From: Dyadobacter sp. CY312
GTDB lineage: Bacteria > Bacteroidota > Bacteroidia > Cytophagales > Spirosomataceae
Assembly (NCBI RefSeq): GCF_021390535.1
Contig: NZ_JAJUXG010000011.1
Coordinates: 357,788 to 421,787, forward strand
Reading direction: 5' to 3'
DNA length: 64,000 nt
Shown in pieces: positions 54,726 to 63,610 of this stretch. The notes below the pieces were generated by a model. It was not told the DNA's origin and ran no database searches. It worked only from the letters and a program-made list of their open reading frames with translations. How positions within the stretch are numbered: the stretch's first letter is position 1; each line of letters opens with the position of its first letter. The position numbers were made by a program, and so were the translations under genes.

Positions 54726-55130
54726 GGTCGTGGTATTTTCGAATTACACTACAAATGTGCAGGATAAACCACCCTTCCGACAACAAATTATGATGAAGGG
54801 GTAATAAAAAAGGATGGACCGGGGATTTTATGAGATGGATGAGTTTTTTGGGGGAGGATAACCTACACTCTTCGGTTTCTCTACTTCTCAACAGTATCCC
54901 TCACACTTACCTGTTAACATAAGAGCAAACGAAGTAAAGCAGCACAATCGGTAACCTATTTCAAAATCAGGTAGATCTACCTACCCAAATGCGTAGTTTA
55001 TGGTACTGTAATTAGGGTTACTAACCTTTAACTTTGACTTACTATCAGTTGGATAACCGGACAAAGTGTATCGGCAAAACATCTGATCGTAAATACTACT
55101 CTAACCCAACTTAACCTAAATAGTGAGCTT
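54726..55130. other. intergenic region before the TPR-protein gene
   Basis: 405 bases between divergent genes. It contains the palindrome AGGTAGATCTACCT at 54969-54982 followed by TACCCAAATGCGTA (54983-54996), which may be regulator sites. No clear TAnnTTTG element or gene was seen. Confidence 0.5.
54969..54982. promoter_or_regulatory. 14-base perfect palindrome, operator candidate
   Basis: AGGTAGATCTACCT, directly followed by the imperfect palindrome TACCCAAATGCGTA. It lies in the gap before the TPR-protein gene and the NarL-type two-component pair. Confidence 0.4.
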
Positions 55131-55886
55131 ATGCAACCAACACGTTTGTTTCCCATACAAATCTTTACTGGCTTGCTTTTCTCGCTACTTGTTTACTCAA
55201 ACAAGTTAAATGCTCAGGGAAAACACGACGCCGCGATCATCGAAGTTCTGAGTTCAGCATCCGATGCATTTTTTAAAGATGATATCGAAAAATGGAAATC
55301 ATATTTTATCCAGGACAGTCTTACAAGCAGATCGATCATTGACCGTTTCGAATACCAAACGCAAATAGGATGGCCAAACGTGGTGGCAGCGATCACCAAA
55401 GACAGCCAGCAGATGTACCCTGGTTATGTGAAGTCAACCTACGAAAATGTCCACATCAGGCTTTCCGGAAATTTTGCATATGTGGAAGCCGACGAACGAC
55501 AAAAGTGGATTCAAAACGGCTCCGAGTTTAATCCTTCCCCGGTTCACACCCATTCCGTACTAATTTTTGATAACCAAAGCTGGAAGATTGCCAGTCGGAT
55601 CAGGATATCGGGCCAGACTTATGAACCTACCCAAACGAATCGGGAATACGTCTTAAACGCAATGGGATATGAATTGCTGAAAGAAAATCGTGTAAAAGAA
55701 GCCATTGATATATTCGTGGTAACCGTAAAATTAAATCCGGAATCCTGGAACACCTATGACAGCCTTGGTGAGGCATACGCATTGGCCGGCGAAACAAAGT
55801 TAGCCATTGCCAATTATGAAAAATCGGTACAATTGAATCCAAAAAATGAGGATGGGAAGAAGAAATTAGAATCTTTGAAAAAGTAA
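55131..55886 (+). CDS. secreted DUF4440/SnoaL-like protein with C-terminal TPRs
   Basis: The 251-residue protein has a signal peptide (cleavage near KLNAQ, residue 29), an NTF2-like domain (about 35-155: SDAFFKDDIEKWKSYF and HSVLIFDNQSWKIASRIRISGQ) and two TPR motifs at the C-terminus (about 170-245: AMGYELLKENRVKEAIDIFVVTVKLNPESW, YDSLGEAYALAGETKLAIANYEKSVQLNP). NTF2-like domains bind small ligands, TPRs bind proteins. It lies 82 bases before the sensor kinase gene, so it may belong to that signalling unit. Confidence 0.82.
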   Translation: MQPTRLFPIQIFTGLLFSLLVYSNKLNAQGKHDAAIIEVLSSASDAFFKDDIEKWKSYFIQDSLTSRSIIDRFEYQTQIGWPNVVAAITKDSQQMYPGYVKSTYENVHIRLSGNFAYVEADERQKWIQNGSEFNPSPVHTHSVLIFDNQSWKIASRIRISGQTYEPTQTNREYVLNAMGYELLKENRVKEAIDIFVVTVKLNPESWNTYDSLGEAYALAGETKLAIANYEKSVQLNPKNEDGKKKLESLKK

Positions 55887-55968
55887 TTATTATGTGCGAT
55901 CTTCGGGAACACTTGGATGGAAGTGCTCGATAATCGTTATATAGTTTTAACAATCTTCATCAGCAAAA

Positions 55969-57051
55969 ATGAGTGATTATGGATTTCGCCTATTCCTTTT
56001 TTTGTTTCCCTATATTTTCTGTGCTCATCTGAGTTATGCGCAGGAACTGGAAGTATACGCCGATGGAGAAAAACGTTCTTTGAAAAGTGAGTTGGTACTC
56101 AACTCCGAGTACCATGAAATTGTTTTTCTGTTTCCTGCATCACCAGATAGCGTATATACATATCAGTTTCGGCTAAATGACTTGGAAGATGAATGGAAAC
56201 AATCGGTGTATCCTGTTGCACGTTATACCAATCTTAATGGCGGTAAATACCATTTTGAAGGACGGACAATCAGTGGTGAGCGGGTGATCAGTAAGTACAA
56301 TGCAACATTTGAGATCAAAGAAGATTTTTGGGAGAAATGGTGGTTCTGGCTTTTTGTCGTGATCGTAATTGTTTCCTTTCTGTCTATTGTCATTTACTTC
56401 TGGTTTCTATACGACTTCCGGCAGCGAATGAAAGTTCAGGAAATAAGGCAGCGGATTGCAGCAGATCTTCATGACGAAGTCGGGGCGAATTTGAGCAGTA
56501 TCACATTTTTTGTGGAGTTACTGCGAAAAAAAATAACCCGATCAGAAACTGAGTTGAATCCTTTGCTGGAAAAGATATCAAGAAATTCACAGGAGTCGGC
56601 AACATTGATTAACGACACGATTTGGGCGTTGAATCCCGATTACGACAGTTTTGAAAAACTGGCTGAAAAGATGAAAAGTTTTGCTGCGGAGATATTAGCG
56701 GCGAGGGATATAGCGCTTACTTTTCATCCTGTGCCCGATATGAAGTTCGACCTCAGCATTGATCAGCGGCGAGACGTTTACCTGATTTTCAAAGAGGCAA
56801 TAAACAATGCGGCAAAGCACTCGGTGGCAAATCAGGTGGTGGTCAAAATGGCGCAGATTGAGGGAGCGCTGGAAATATCAGTTGAGGATAACGGTATTGG
56901 TTTCGACTCTGTGCTTACTTATGAAGGAAACGGCTTAAAAAACTACAATCACCGATCCCGTGGTGGTGAGGCCAAGGTAAAAGTTGAGTCAGAACCAGGA
57001 AAAGGAACGACGATCAGGATTTGGACAAACATGCAAAATCACCAGAATTAA
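55969..57051 (+). CDS. NarL-type sensor histidine kinase with Y_Y_Y periplasmic domain
   Basis: The 360-residue kinase has a signal peptide, a Y_Y_Y-type periplasmic beta domain (about 45-115: YTYQFRLNDLEDEW, VARYTNLNGGKYHFEGRT), one membrane helix (about 124-148), then HisKA_3 with phospho-acceptor His168 (IAADLHDEVGANLSSI) and an HATPase domain (N box IFKEAINNAAKHS, G box NGLKNYNHRSRG). Short kinases of this type are the truncated relatives of the hybrid Bacteroidota sensors. The response regulator follows 117 bases away. Confidence 0.94.
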   Translation: MSDYGFRLFLFLFPYIFCAHLSYAQELEVYADGEKRSLKSELVLNSEYHEIVFLFPASPDSVYTYQFRLNDLEDEWKQSVYPVARYTNLNGGKYHFEGRTISGERVISKYNATFEIKEDFWEKWWFWLFVVIVIVSFLSIVIYFWFLYDFRQRMKVQEIRQRIAADLHDEVGANLSSITFFVELLRKKITRSETELNPLLEKISRNSQESATLINDTIWALNPDYDSFEKLAEKMKSFAAEILAARDIALTFHPVPDMKFDLSIDQRRDVYLIFKEAINNAAKHSVANQVVVKMAQIEGALEISVEDNGIGFDSVLTYEGNGLKNYNHRSRGGEAKVKVESEPGKGTTIRIWTNMQNHQN

Positions 57052-57123
57052 TGATTTTTAATGATCAGCAAGGTCGTTTACTTTGATGCAGAAATGAATG
57101 ATCAACATGTTAGCATCTAACAA

Positions 57124-57162
57124 GCAGCAAAAGCCAATTGCCAAACGCTAACAGCTAATAGC
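57124..57162 (+). repeat. ACAGCTA-type intergenic element
   Basis: Contains CTAACAGCTAATAGCC, ending 6 bases before the regulator's ATG. Related copies are at 23352-23370, 26465-26490 and 39901-39932. Confidence 0.6.
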
Positions 57163-57168
57163 CAGAAA

Positions 57169-57804
57169 ATGATAAGGGTATTGTTGTTTGAGGATAATGC
57201 AAATTTCAGGGAGAGCCTGTCTTTGTACATTGCGGCATCGGAGGGGATGTGGTTACTGGGAGCGTTTGCGGACGCCCGTGAGAGTGTGTCGCTGGTGCGC
57301 AAACACAAGCCGGATGTCGTGTTGCTGGATATTCAAATGCCCTATGTATCAGGAATTGAGGCGCTCAAATTAATCAAAAAAAGCTACCCTGAAACCAAAA
57401 TACTCATGCAAACAATACATGACGACGACGACAAAATCTTCGCCGCCATTTGTTCCGGAGCATCCGGATATATACTTAAAAACAGCAAACCCGACGATTA
57501 CATGAATGCAATACAGGAAGTGCACGCGGGAGGTTCACACTTATCCCCGGCTATTGCGGCAAAGGTGCTGAAAATGTTCCAAAGCCAATTTGTAAAAGAA
57601 CAGCCAAACTATATAGACCTTACGCCCAGGGAAAAAGAAATTCTTGGCTGCCTTATCAAAGGAATGAGCTACAAACTCATCGCCGACAAGTGTTTTATCA
57701 GCATCAACACAGTATGCACACACGTAAAACACATATACGAAAAACTACACGTAAACTCCGCCCCCGAAGCAATTCTGAAGGCGATTGAACTGCATTTGAT
57801 ATGA
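57169..57804 (+). CDS. NarL/FixJ-family response regulator
   Basis: The 211-residue regulator has a receiver domain (about 1-120) with Asp9, phospho-acceptor Asp54 (VLLDIQMPYVSG) and a conserved Lys in YILKNSKPDDYM, and a C-terminal LuxR-type helix-turn-helix (about 145-205: LTPREKEILGCLIKGMSYKLIADKCFISINTVCTHVKHIYEKL). It is the partner of the kinase upstream. Its stop overlaps the start of the peptidase gene (ATGA, 57801-57804), so translation of the peptidase is coupled to that of the regulator. Confidence 0.95.
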   Translation: MIRVLLFEDNANFRESLSLYIAASEGMWLLGAFADARESVSLVRKHKPDVVLLDIQMPYVSGIEALKLIKKSYPETKILMQTIHDDDDKIFAAICSGASGYILKNSKPDDYMNAIQEVHAGGSHLSPAIAAKVLKMFQSQFVKEQPNYIDLTPREKEILGCLIKGMSYKLIADKCFISINTVCTHVKHIYEKLHVNSAPEAILKAIELHLI

Positions 57805-59231
57805 GGAAGTTGTTGGTTGGTTTGCTCTTTCTAAGCCTGTTTATTTTTCTGCTTTTTCTATACCACGTGAAATTTTATGAGTGTGACTTAGAAGGCTCGA
57901 AAATCAAAAAAGACACGACAAATGAACAAGCCTCTAAATCAAAAATAAATGACTTTCCCGTTGAAGGACAATGGTTGACTACTTCCTGTTGGGCGGCTTC
58001 TCTTTCTATGGCTTCAAAATATCTGGCTCCGGACTCTATCCGCTTAAATCAATGTTATTTTATTACTGAAAAGGCAAAAAAAAGTATAGGATATGCAACA
58101 GTTTGCGGGTGTATTCCTTTTGTAAATGGGAAACATCTTGACACCTTAAAAACTTTACATGCCTCTGAGACAAAACCTTGCATGTACCTAGACAGTTCGT
58201 ATCCTAACGTATCTGCAGATATCAATACTATAGCAGTTCTTTCATCTCATATAACAAAAGACGTGAGTAGAATTAGCAATAAACCGTTATCCATATCTGA
58301 ACTAAAATCAAAACTTTCCGATTCTAAGCCAGTGCTTCACAGCTACGCCATGGGTATTGCAGTTAATGAAAAAGAATTAAAGCATGTCGTTTTATTAACG
58401 AATATGCAAACGCCGCTTTATAAAAAAAGCGAAGAAATGGATCATATGCACTTATTAAATGTGAAAAACCCTTGGCCACAAGGAAGCGGCAGCGAGTATT
58501 TCATGACGTATGAACAGTATTATCTTCAGTATCTAGGAACCAGTATTTATTATGGAGAACAAATACAGAATACAAAAACACGAGACTCCGAGACCTACGA
58601 ATATATGGAGACCCGAGTATCCAAAAATCTCCTTTCCAACGACCCCAAATCCATAGCAAAGCAATTTGTTAGTCATCTAAAAAAATTAGACTATAACGAG
58701 ACTAATCGTATTTTTTTAAAAAAAACAGGTTTTCAAGGTTCTGAATTCCCTGATTTGACAACTACGTTGGACGACCAAGCCTCGATACCAGTTGTAAAAC
58801 TTACTGTGACACCCAAAAGTGATGTCTACATTCATAATGATACACTACAACTGGAAGACATTATCAATGAACGCGACTTTAACCAACTAATCTATTTTGT
58901 AAGGCATAAGAAAAAACCAGTAGCTGCAGCATGGGTTTCCCAAAAAGTAAATTTTGAAGGTGAGTTAAAAAATAAAAAAGAATTCGGGGATAAATGGTAT
59001 CTATCTCAAATTGAATCAGCGCAAAGATTTACCTTAGACAGTAACACACAGTATTTCGCCCCTTATATCAGCACAACAATAATTCGACCCGAAATTGTAC
59101 TAATACAAATGGATGGAGAAATAAATGCAGAAATATTAGCAACGCCTGTCATAGCAAATAAAAGATACCGTGTAATTAAAATTATTAAAAAAAGTGGGAC
59201 TCCTTTTGCTACAACACATAGAGTACGATAA
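57801..59231 (+). CDS. membrane-anchored papain-like cysteine peptidase (C70/C39-like)
   Basis: The 476-residue protein has an N-terminal membrane helix (about 5-22) and then a papain-fold domain (about 50-250). A plausible catalytic set is visible: Gln57 (EGQWLTTSC), Cys63 (SCWAAS), His195 (LKHVVLL) and Asn223 (VKNPWPQG). The second half (about 250-476) has no recognised domain. The CWAAS block and following NQC segment resemble AvrRpt2-like C70 peptidases. It starts inside the stop of the NarL-type regulator gene and is followed 21 bases later by the gene for the 156-residue protein, so it is part of the signalling operon. Its substrate is unknown. Confidence 0.85.
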   Translation: MRKLLVGLLFLSLFIFLLFLYHVKFYECDLEGSKIKKDTTNEQASKSKINDFPVEGQWLTTSCWAASLSMASKYLAPDSIRLNQCYFITEKAKKSIGYATVCGCIPFVNGKHLDTLKTLHASETKPCMYLDSSYPNVSADINTIAVLSSHITKDVSRISNKPLSISELKSKLSDSKPVLHSYAMGIAVNEKELKHVVLLTNMQTPLYKKSEEMDHMHLLNVKNPWPQGSGSEYFMTYEQYYLQYLGTSIYYGEQIQNTKTRDSETYEYMETRVSKNLLSNDPKSIAKQFVSHLKKLDYNETNRIFLKKTGFQGSEFPDLTTTLDDQASIPVVKLTVTPKSDVYIHNDTLQLEDIINERDFNQLIYFVRHKKKPVAAAWVSQKVNFEGELKNKKEFGDKWYLSQIESAQRFTLDSNTQYFAPYISTTIIRPEIVLIQMDGEINAEILATPVIANKRYRVIKIIKKSGTPFATTHRVR

Positions 59232-59252
59232 CCTTTAAAATTTCTGCATAAT

Positions 59253-59723
59253 ATGACAAAATCAGCGACATTATTGGCCGTAGAAAAGGCAGAGAAATCT
59301 GGCTTAATTGTAAACATGTATCTTTCCGTTAGCCAGTTAAAGGCACTATCGCAGTTTCAAGATACATTTCCAGCTCAAAATCCACCTGATGGACTTTTCT
59401 TTTTAGCAATAGGAGATGTAACAACGATTTCAGATTCAGAGAACCAAGATCAAAAAATTTCCATTGCGAATTCAAACATCGTTATTGTTCCCTACAGCAA
59501 TGATGCAGCCAGCCCCAATGGCGTAAAATATCATGAATATCAGCTCCCAACGCTACCCGATGGTTCCACACCTCCCCCAATCACTGGATTTTTAAACATC
59601 GATGTTGGACCTCCAGGTATACCTGGAATGGGTCCATTGATATTTGATACCACAGGAGATAATGGTGGGCCCTTCCCATCTGCAAATGTTACAACAGGAC
59701 AAGTAAAAGGGAATGGTGGTTAA
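59253..59723 (+). CDS. hypothetical protein ending in Gly-Gly, next to the peptidase
   Basis: A 156-residue protein with no signal peptide or membrane helix. The N-terminal half (about 1-85) has a helix-strand pattern (YLSVSQLKALSQFQDTF, LFFLAIGDVTTISDSE); the C-terminal 65 residues are rich in Pro and Gly (DGSTPPPITGFLNIDVGPPG, GNGG at the end). It ends in Gly-Gly. No family was recognised. It lies between the papain-like peptidase gene (21-base gap) and a seven-helix membrane protein gene (17-base gap). It might be a substrate or partner of the peptidase; this is inference. Confidence 0.72.
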   Translation: MTKSATLLAVEKAEKSGLIVNMYLSVSQLKALSQFQDTFPAQNPPDGLFFLAIGDVTTISDSENQDQKISIANSNIVIVPYSNDAASPNGVKYHEYQLPTLPDGSTPPPITGFLNIDVGPPGIPGMGPLIFDTTGDNGGPFPSANVTTGQVKGNGG

Positions 59724-59740
59724 CAACGGCTTAAAAAGAT

Positions 59741-60403
59741 ATGTTCGACGAACTTCCCCTATTAATGTATCGCGTTTCAGGGTGGTCGGTTAATCTGGCC
59801 ACTTTAATTATAATGTGGTATACTCTAAGAACAATAAAAATATGGCAAGGAAAATATATTTTTCTTGCCATTGACTTTTGCATGACCGCCATTTCGCAAT
59901 TAATAGCGTCGGCATCGGCAATATTAGCAGAGAATAATTTGGTTATAGATCACATTATAATTCCACTGGATTTTGCTTTGTTAAATTTTTATCTTATGCA
60001 ACAGTATAAAAGCCCAACAATAAAGTATTTCACGATATTCATTGTGATTCTATTTGCTTTGATTCAAGCTAACGTTTCTCTGAATCTTGAAGGATATAAA
60101 AATTATAATTTTCTTGGATTATACGGCCTTACAGGAGAATTATTTATTTATTCATTAATAAATCTTACTTTTCTTTTTAAGAAAAAAACCAATTATTCAC
60201 GATTAAGATTCAATCCCGACTTTTGGTTCACCGCCACTATATTTAGCTTATGCTTTGTAGGAATATTGGTAGCAATATTGAATCAAGTTTCCTACGACCC
60301 AATGGTAGCCGTATATATATTTTATCTGATCAATGTACCCTATAATTTATTCATCTCGGCTTCCATGTTTGGAAACTACAAAGGAATAAAGCTCTTACGC
60401 TAG
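59741..60403 (+). CDS. seven-helix integral membrane protein
   Basis: The 220-residue protein has seven strong hydrophobic segments (about 15-32, 40-62, 70-90, 93-112, 125-146, 160-182, 190-208) with short loops and a short cytoplasmic tail. No motif of a known transporter or receptor was recognised. It is a late gene in the operon-like run of NarL kinase, regulator, peptidase and GG-ending protein. A receptor or export function is possible, neither is shown. Confidence 0.72.
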   Translation: MFDELPLLMYRVSGWSVNLATLIIMWYTLRTIKIWQGKYIFLAIDFCMTAISQLIASASAILAENNLVIDHIIIPLDFALLNFYLMQQYKSPTIKYFTIFIVILFALIQANVSLNLEGYKNYNFLGLYGLTGELFIYSLINLTFLFKKKTNYSRLRFNPDFWFTATIFSLCFVGILVAILNQVSYDPMVAVYIFYLINVPYNLFISASMFGNYKGIKLLR

Positions 60404-60422
60404 TCAGCTCATAACGCCCAAA

Positions 60423-61148
60423 ATGAGACAGCAAATAGAAACCATCTACAAAACCTTCTCCCCTTACCCTCTAAAACGCACTGTAAATGCCTGCCCATGC
60501 TGCGTTAATGATACCGATCAAGCATTAATCCAAAGCAAACCGCCTCGTGAATTAAACAGCCACGATTTACAGAAATACACCTCCAAAGCCATAACTACCT
60601 GGGGCGATGTAGATGATTTTAAGCACTTTCTACCTCGTATCCTGGAATTAATGGTTTTGGATGAATATGCTCCCGATTTTGCTCTTATCATAGGCAAACT
60701 CCAATACGCAGACTTTAAACATTGGAAAGAAAAAGAAGTGGCAGTTGTAGAAAATTTCCTGATGGAATTTTGGAGCGACTATATCATGCTTCTGCCTTAT
60801 TCCGGGCCAATGGAGTTTTTTGCACTTGTTGAATCGTTAGGCGATGTGGACTTGTTAACCTCTTGTTGGGAGCTATCGTTCGATAATTACGGATTCAAAA
60901 ACCTGATACATTTTACTCAGGATCAATTCCTTAGTCTGACAAAAAGGAAAGGAAAATTCAAAAATTGGGATGATATCCAATGCAATGCTCTGATAAGTTG
61001 GATGTTTTCCCAAATAACCTTGATAGAAGAATCCTTTTATCAATTTGAGAATTCGGGTTACGCATTCACAGCGGACATATATACCTGCTTCGAACTTTTG
61101 AAGAACAACGCTGATCTATCCAAGGCCGCACATTTGATAAAAGGATAA
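60423..61148 (+). CDS. conserved hypothetical protein with CPCC motif
   Basis: The 241-residue soluble protein has the motif NACPCCVNDTD (residues 23-32 with Cys24, Cys26 and Cys27), followed by LNSHDLQKYTSKAITTWGDVDDFKHFLPRILELM. Similar proteins are scattered across many bacteria, usually annotated as hypothetical; the Cys residues may bind a metal or be redox active. It starts 20 bases after the seven-helix gene and may be the last gene of that run. Function unknown. Confidence 0.8.
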   Translation: MRQQIETIYKTFSPYPLKRTVNACPCCVNDTDQALIQSKPPRELNSHDLQKYTSKAITTWGDVDDFKHFLPRILELMVLDEYAPDFALIIGKLQYADFKHWKEKEVAVVENFLMEFWSDYIMLLPYSGPMEFFALVESLGDVDLLTSCWELSFDNYGFKNLIHFTQDQFLSLTKRKGKFKNWDDIQCNALISWMFSQITLIEESFYQFENSGYAFTADIYTCFELLKNNADLSKAAHLIKG

Positions 61149-61326
61149 TCTCCAAGTTAAAACTACATCTTCTCTGTTCTCCAATTCTGGTTAATTCAGT
61201 CAATGATACACCGGCTTGATGGTATCTTATCTTCTGAGCACTACGATCATTTTTGTACTCACAAAACACATATAAATGGTCTAAAACACACTCCATTAAG
61301 ACCTCAAAAGTTTAATTAAAGTGACT

Positions 61327-61350
61327 TAAATCATCAATATATGTGATTTA
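61327..61350 (+). promoter_or_regulatory. inverted repeat upstream of the gene at 61418
   Basis: TAAATCA and TGATTTA are perfect 7-base arms separated by 10 bases, 68 bases before the next start. A near-consensus -7 element GACCTTTG lies at 61370-61377. Confidence 0.4.
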
Positions 61351-61417
61351 CAAGGATCTGTTATTTCGTGACCTTTGAAGAGTTAAATAAATCTTAAATC
61401 CTTAAACTTTTCAAATT

Positions 61418-62008
61418 ATGGGAACCAAACTTTCAATTAGAATTCTCCGGGTCAAGTGCGTCGATGAGACCAACGGTAAATGGGTAGAAAAATTCGGGAA
61501 TGACGAAATTTATCTAGGTGGATTTTCCGTGATGCCAAATGGAGATACATCTGAGATACTGCCCTCGTCCATTTACCCACATTTTGATGATGGCGATGTC
61601 AAAGTATTTAGCCCTCCAAAAATATTTCACACGTTTTCGCCGGTAGGTGAAATGAACAACGAGTTTGCGATTGGATTAATCCTTATTGAAAAGGATGAAG
61701 GTGGTGCGACCCAAGCAGTGCAACAAATAACAGAAAAGGCTCAGGAGTTAATTAAGGCAGGCTTAGCAACTGTTGGAGGATTATTAGGTACGGCTATCAA
61801 TTTCGTTATTGGCCCTCTTTTATCTCATATTTCAAAAAAGATAGTTGTTGGGGTTAGAGATGATCTCTTTCTTACCCAAATAGTCAATGTCTCAATACCA
61901 CACCCTGGGTTTACATGGTCTGGAAGTAATCATTCTGCGGAAAAAACATTACGTATTGCGGGTCATGGAGGTATATACGAACTAACTTACGATTGGGAAT
62001 TTGTCTGA
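61418..62008 (+). CDS. hypothetical protein with a central hydrophobic glycine-rich helix
   Basis: The 196-residue protein has no signal peptide. An N-terminal strand-rich domain (1-95; MGTKLSIRILRVKCVDETNG) is followed by a hydrophobic, Gly-rich stretch (about 108-140, LIKAGLATVGGLLGTAINFV) and a C-terminal beta part (ending GGIYELTYDWEFV). The middle stretch could enter a membrane. No family was recognised. It is followed by the hairpin at 62011-62045, so it is likely a transcription unit of its own. Confidence 0.7.
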   Translation: MGTKLSIRILRVKCVDETNGKWVEKFGNDEIYLGGFSVMPNGDTSEILPSSIYPHFDDGDVKVFSPPKIFHTFSPVGEMNNEFAIGLILIEKDEGGATQAVQQITEKAQELIKAGLATVGGLLGTAINFVIGPLLSHISKKIVVGVRDDLFLTQIVNVSIPHPGFTWSGSNHSAEKTLRIAGHGGIYELTYDWEFV

Positions 62009-62010
62009 TC

Positions 62011-62045
62011 ATTGGGGGAGTTGTGTTGGGCACAACTCCCCCAAT
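62011..62045 (+). terminator. strong hairpin after the gene at 61418
   Basis: A 14-bp perfect stem (ATTGGGGGAGTTGT / ACAACTCCCCCAAT) with a short loop, 2 bases after the stop; only TTAATG follows, with no T run. Confidence 0.65.
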
Positions 62046-62186
62046 TAATGCTCCTTGCACAGATTTATCAAAATGCTTAAAAGCCAACTGACAATGTTGA
62101 CGACTAAAATATAATCTGATGTAGGCAGAGTAATGGTAAAATATTTCGACAGGTGAAGATTACTCATTCAAAAAACACTTGCAATC

Positions 62187-63446
62187 ATGAAAATTACGCA
62201 CAGAGTTAATTCTATCATTTTCATTATTTATCTATTCAAACCAATCGGGTGTGTAGATAAGGCCGCCGCAGAAGCATCCAAGATTGTTGGCGTGCTCACA
62301 GCTTCACTGGATGATACAATAGCACAATTACAATTGAGCTCGGATGGATGGGCTGTAATAGTGGATGACCTGGCCATAAGGGTAACTGATATTATTGATG
62401 ATAACAAAGATGAATTATTACAAGTCGTTAAGAACGATATTGTCAATACGGTTGATAGATTTCCGGGCAGGGTCGGTATTGAGTTTAGATGTAATTCAGA
62501 TTTTCTTAGGGACAGGATTATAGCTGATCTTGTCAGAATTAAAATGAGATTGATTGGAGGAAAACCGATGGATCTCGTACCCTCTATGTGTAGCGTAATT
62601 CCCTCCGCCTTTATTCTTCAAAATAAACCTGACGTGATAGATTTTTTTGGTTATAATTTAGACAGAGGGAAGGATGTTAAGATATATATGCTTCACAGAA
62701 ATGGATTCAAAGAAGACGTGACATTTGCTCTCAGTCAACCATCTCATTATCACTGGGTATTAAATCTTGGTTATAATGGATTGACCCCTAAAGATAGTAG
62801 CGATAAGATCGTCATAAATTGGGGAAATAAGGAAGTATCAAGCATACCAATTGTGCATCCAGAACCCAAAATATGTCAATCCATTCCATTTACAATAAAG
62901 AATACAACTACTCCAACGTTTGTGCCAGAAAAAATTGAAGGCGATGAGATATTTGGAGGTAATAAGGTTAAAATTAACCTGGTTGTTTTTTTGAGGAATG
63001 ACAAAAATTCTGTTTGGGCATCAGTTACTATGCTTGCGTCTGAATGGGAAAAAGATAAAGACGAAAGATCAACCGACAAAACTGCCGCACATGGTTCAAA
63101 AGAGTTTCTAATTTTTCAGGCTCCTTATGGTAAAGAGATTGAAAAAATTGAGGGTAGTAAGGTATTGGCTTTCTCTCGGACTTATTCAACCAGTGTAGAT
63201 AATGAGGAGGTACTAGAACCAATGGAAAGTGGAATGGGGAGCTATCGACTCTTTGTTAACAAAAAAAATCAGCGCGTAATAGGCACATATACAGGTGTTC
63301 AGTTGATCTTCACAAGAATCCCAATTGTATTGAAAGAAATTTCCAATTGTGTTTCCTCTAATGCAATTTATGGCCTATCCAAGAATCAACAGAAATTGAT
63401 CCTTCAAAAAAGCGCTATGAAATTCCAGGATATTCGTGGCAGATAG
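62187..63446 (+). CDS. secreted hypothetical protein, possible lipoprotein
   Basis: The 419-residue protein has an N-terminal hydrophobic segment (about 9-20) and a Cys at residue 22 (KPIGC), a weak lipobox with non-standard residue at -3. A helical part (about 25-95) precedes a beta-rich body with segments such as VIDFFGYNLDRGKDVKIYML and SYRLFVNKKNQRVIGTYTGVQLIFTRIP. No family was recognised. It lies 178 bases after the previous gene and has its own spacer, so co-transcription is uncertain. Location and function remain open. Confidence 0.72.
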   Translation: MKITHRVNSIIFIIYLFKPIGCVDKAAAEASKIVGVLTASLDDTIAQLQLSSDGWAVIVDDLAIRVTDIIDDNKDELLQVVKNDIVNTVDRFPGRVGIEFRCNSDFLRDRIIADLVRIKMRLIGGKPMDLVPSMCSVIPSAFILQNKPDVIDFFGYNLDRGKDVKIYMLHRNGFKEDVTFALSQPSHYHWVLNLGYNGLTPKDSSDKIVINWGNKEVSSIPIVHPEPKICQSIPFTIKNTTTPTFVPEKIEGDEIFGGNKVKINLVVFLRNDKNSVWASVTMLASEWEKDKDERSTDKTAAHGSKEFLIFQAPYGKEIEKIEGSKVLAFSRTYSTSVDNEEVLEPMESGMGSYRLFVNKKNQRVIGTYTGVQLIFTRIPIVLKEISNCVSSNAIYGLSKNQQKLILQKSAMKFQDIRGR

Positions 63447-63610
63447 TCATGATTGTTTGCTATCATTCTACTTACCCGGTATTTGCTTTGTAAAGGAAAG
63501 TACTGTTGCAATATAACTCCTAACCTAATCGGCTCCGGAGTAATCTTCTCTCTCATTTGGGTTCTGATGGGTGAGAAGGTCATTATCTGCTAACTTTATA
63601 CAGAAAACAA

